A stretch of DNA of 6,845 nucleotides from Clostridiales bacterium UBA1381 (GTDB taxonomy: Bacteria > Bacillota > Clostridia > UBA1381). Shown here piece after piece: positions 5,833 through 6,845 of the stretch. The position numbers were made by a program, and so were the translations under genes. The notes under the pieces were generated by a model that was not told where the DNA came from, did no database searches, and worked only from the letters and a program-made list of their open reading frames with translations. The DNA lies in the NCBI GenBank assembly GCA_002305435.1, contig DBQZ01000065.1:1-6845 (forward strand). Reading direction: 5' to 3'. Every line of letters begins with the position of its first letter. Position 1 is the first letter of the stretch.

Positions 5833-6384
5833 ATGAATACGAAGCTAAATCTACTGCAAAAGTATTTTCTTTATTTTTTAATGTATTCAATACTGGGATG
5901 GATATATGAAGTTTTTTTGGAGGTTGTTGTATACCGTTGGGGATATTCTGACAGAGGTGTACTGTTCGGACCGTATTGCCCTGTGTACGGGGTAGGTGCG
6001 CTGCTGTTTTTGTTTTTGATATATCCGCTGATAAAGGATAGAGATATGAAGCAAAAGCTGCTGTTTATACCGGCGGTATTTTTGCTTTGCGCAGTTACGG
6101 CAACGGCAGTGGAGCTTTTAGCATCGTATATATGCGAGCTTTTCACCGGTTCGTGGCCGTGGCAGACGTATGCTGACTACAGCTTTAATTTTCAAGCCCG
6201 AATTGCTCTGTCTCCGTCGGTTCGATTCGGAATCGGCGGTGTGGTTATATTATATGTGCTTCAGCCGCTCTTGGAAAAGCTCACTGATAAACTAAACGAC
6301 AGAAAGCTTACGCTTATATCCTCTGTAACAGCCGCTCTGTTCACATTGGATTTGGCGGTATTTATAATAAATCACATTAAATAA
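5833..6384 (+). CDS. CmpB-type putative ABC-transporter membrane protein (PF06541)
   Basis: A 183-residue integral membrane protein matching the PF06541 family, named putative ABC-transporter type IV; transport has not been shown for most members. Visible hallmarks: YSILGWIYEVFLE (18-30), RGVLFGPYCPVYGVGA (41-56), TAVELLASYICELF (91-104), then an aromatic stretch ending ADYSFNFQARIALSPS (114-129). The family usually has WDYS and Gly-Arg-Ile here; this copy reads ADYS and Ala-Arg-Ile. Membrane segments fall near 11-30, 51-66, 78-100, 134-146 and 160-180. AGAGGAG overlapping the upstream stop gives a good ribosome site for the ATG. No ATP-binding or periplasmic ABC partner is in the window, so an ABC role is not supported by context. 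Confidence 0.85.
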   Translation: MNTKLNLLQKYFLYFLMYSILGWIYEVFLEVVVYRWGYSDRGVLFGPYCPVYGVGALLFLFLIYPLIKDRDMKQKLLFIPAVFLLCAVTATAVELLASYICELFTGSWPWQTYADYSFNFQARIALSPSVRFGIGGVVILYVLQPLLEKLTDKLNDRKLTLISSVTAALFTLDLAVFIINHIK

Positions 6385-6402
6385 CCATTGAGGAGAAAGA
6401 CT

Positions 6403-6845
6403 ATGGTATTTAATATCATATATTGCCTGACGCTTATCCCGTCATTGATTTTCATGGCGGATAAGACGAACGATTTTATGTATGCGTTATCGGGATACAG
6501 CCTTATGCCGCTTTTTGTGGTGTTGTGGCTGTTGGGAGGTGCGGCTCTTTGCGCTGTAGCATGTAAGAGGAATTGGTTTGGAAATCTTCTTGGAGGAAGC
6601 GTTATAGCAGCGGCTGTTAATATAATATTTATTATAATTGCCGCTTTAGCGCCGGGATTTTCTGGTGAGGATAATTTGCTTCTTAAAATCGGTATGGGAG
6701 GAACGCTCGGATTTTATCTGTACACCGCCGTTTCCATGATAGCAGCCGTGCGCATAAAACCGCATATCGAAAAAGACAAGCTGTCATTTATTGGCGTGGT
6801 ATTTGGAATAGCCGTATTTGCCGGAGCCGTTTACATTTCCCAGAG
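6403..6845 (+). CDS. Unrecognised polytopic membrane protein, 3' end outside window
   Basis: The open frame starts at an ATG 6 bases after a strong GAGGAGA (6390-6396) and 18 bp after the upstream stop. It runs to the window edge without a stop (147 codons seen). The visible part has about five hydrophobic segments: 1-19, 33-53, 62-86, 92-116 and 127-146. They are separated by short loops such as CKRNWFGN and RIKPHIEKDKL; the basic charge of the loops suggests they face the cytoplasm. No family motif was recognised. Placement directly behind the PF06541 gene suggests a functional partner, but that is inference. Truncation here is only an effect of the window boundary. Confidence 0.8.
   Translation, partial: MVFNIIYCLTLIPSLIFMADKTNDFMYALSGYSLMPLFVVLWLLGGAALCAVACKRNWFGNLLGGSVIAAAVNIIFIIIAALAPGFSGEDNLLLKIGMGGTLGFYLYTAVSMIAAVRIKPHIEKDKLSFIGVVFGIAVFAGAVYISQ

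Overview
The window is a tightly packed, single-strand stretch of a bacterial chromosome. It holds nine protein genes, all on the + strand. No RNA gene, mobile element, CRISPR array or convincing intrinsic terminator was found. Gene content points to a Firmicutes (Bacillota) genome, most likely class Clostridia: an MreB/Mbl-type actin homologue lies next to fabZ, and a YabB-type TrmN6 methyltransferase lies next to rsmI. In Bacillus subtilis the same neighbours occur as spoIIID-mbl-flhO-flhP-fabZ and as yabB-yazA-yabC (rsmI). Moderate GC, GGAGG-type ribosome sites and standard stop codons (TAA, TAG, TGA) agree with this. The narrower placement is inference.

Layout. Positions 1-124 hold a leader with a perfect TATAAT box at 78-83. 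Then follow: mreB/mbl (125-1147); fabZ (1163-1612); a tRNA1(Val) adenine-N6 methyltransferase of the TrmN6/YabB family (1609-2370); rsmI (2367-3203); a 94-residue membrane-anchored protein of unknown function (3219-3503); a 543-residue polytopic membrane protein with GT-C glycosyltransferase-like features (3520-5151); a YgjP/WLM-type zinc metallopeptidase (5156-5821); a PF06541 (CmpB-type) putative ABC-transporter membrane protein (5833-6384); and an unrecognised polytopic membrane protein that runs off the right edge (6403 onward).

Every gap is 18 bp or less, and two junctions overlap as ATGA (fabZ/trmN6 and trmN6/rsmI). The whole window can therefore be read as one transcription unit starting near position 90. 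The first half is housekeeping: cell shape, fatty-acid elongation, tRNA and 16S rRNA modification. The second half is accessory and envelope-directed: four of its five genes encode membrane proteins.

Start sites. Four starts are set downstream of the longest possible reading frame: mreB/mbl at 125, the small protein at 3219, the GT-C-like protein at 3520 and the metallopeptidase at 5156. Reasons are given in each entry.

Novelty. I do not see a clearly new defence, mobile or biosynthetic system. The items most worth a second look are the uncharacterised membrane genes downstream of rsmI, a perfect terminator-like inverted repeat inside trmN6, and the merged, trimmed gene order relative to Bacillus.
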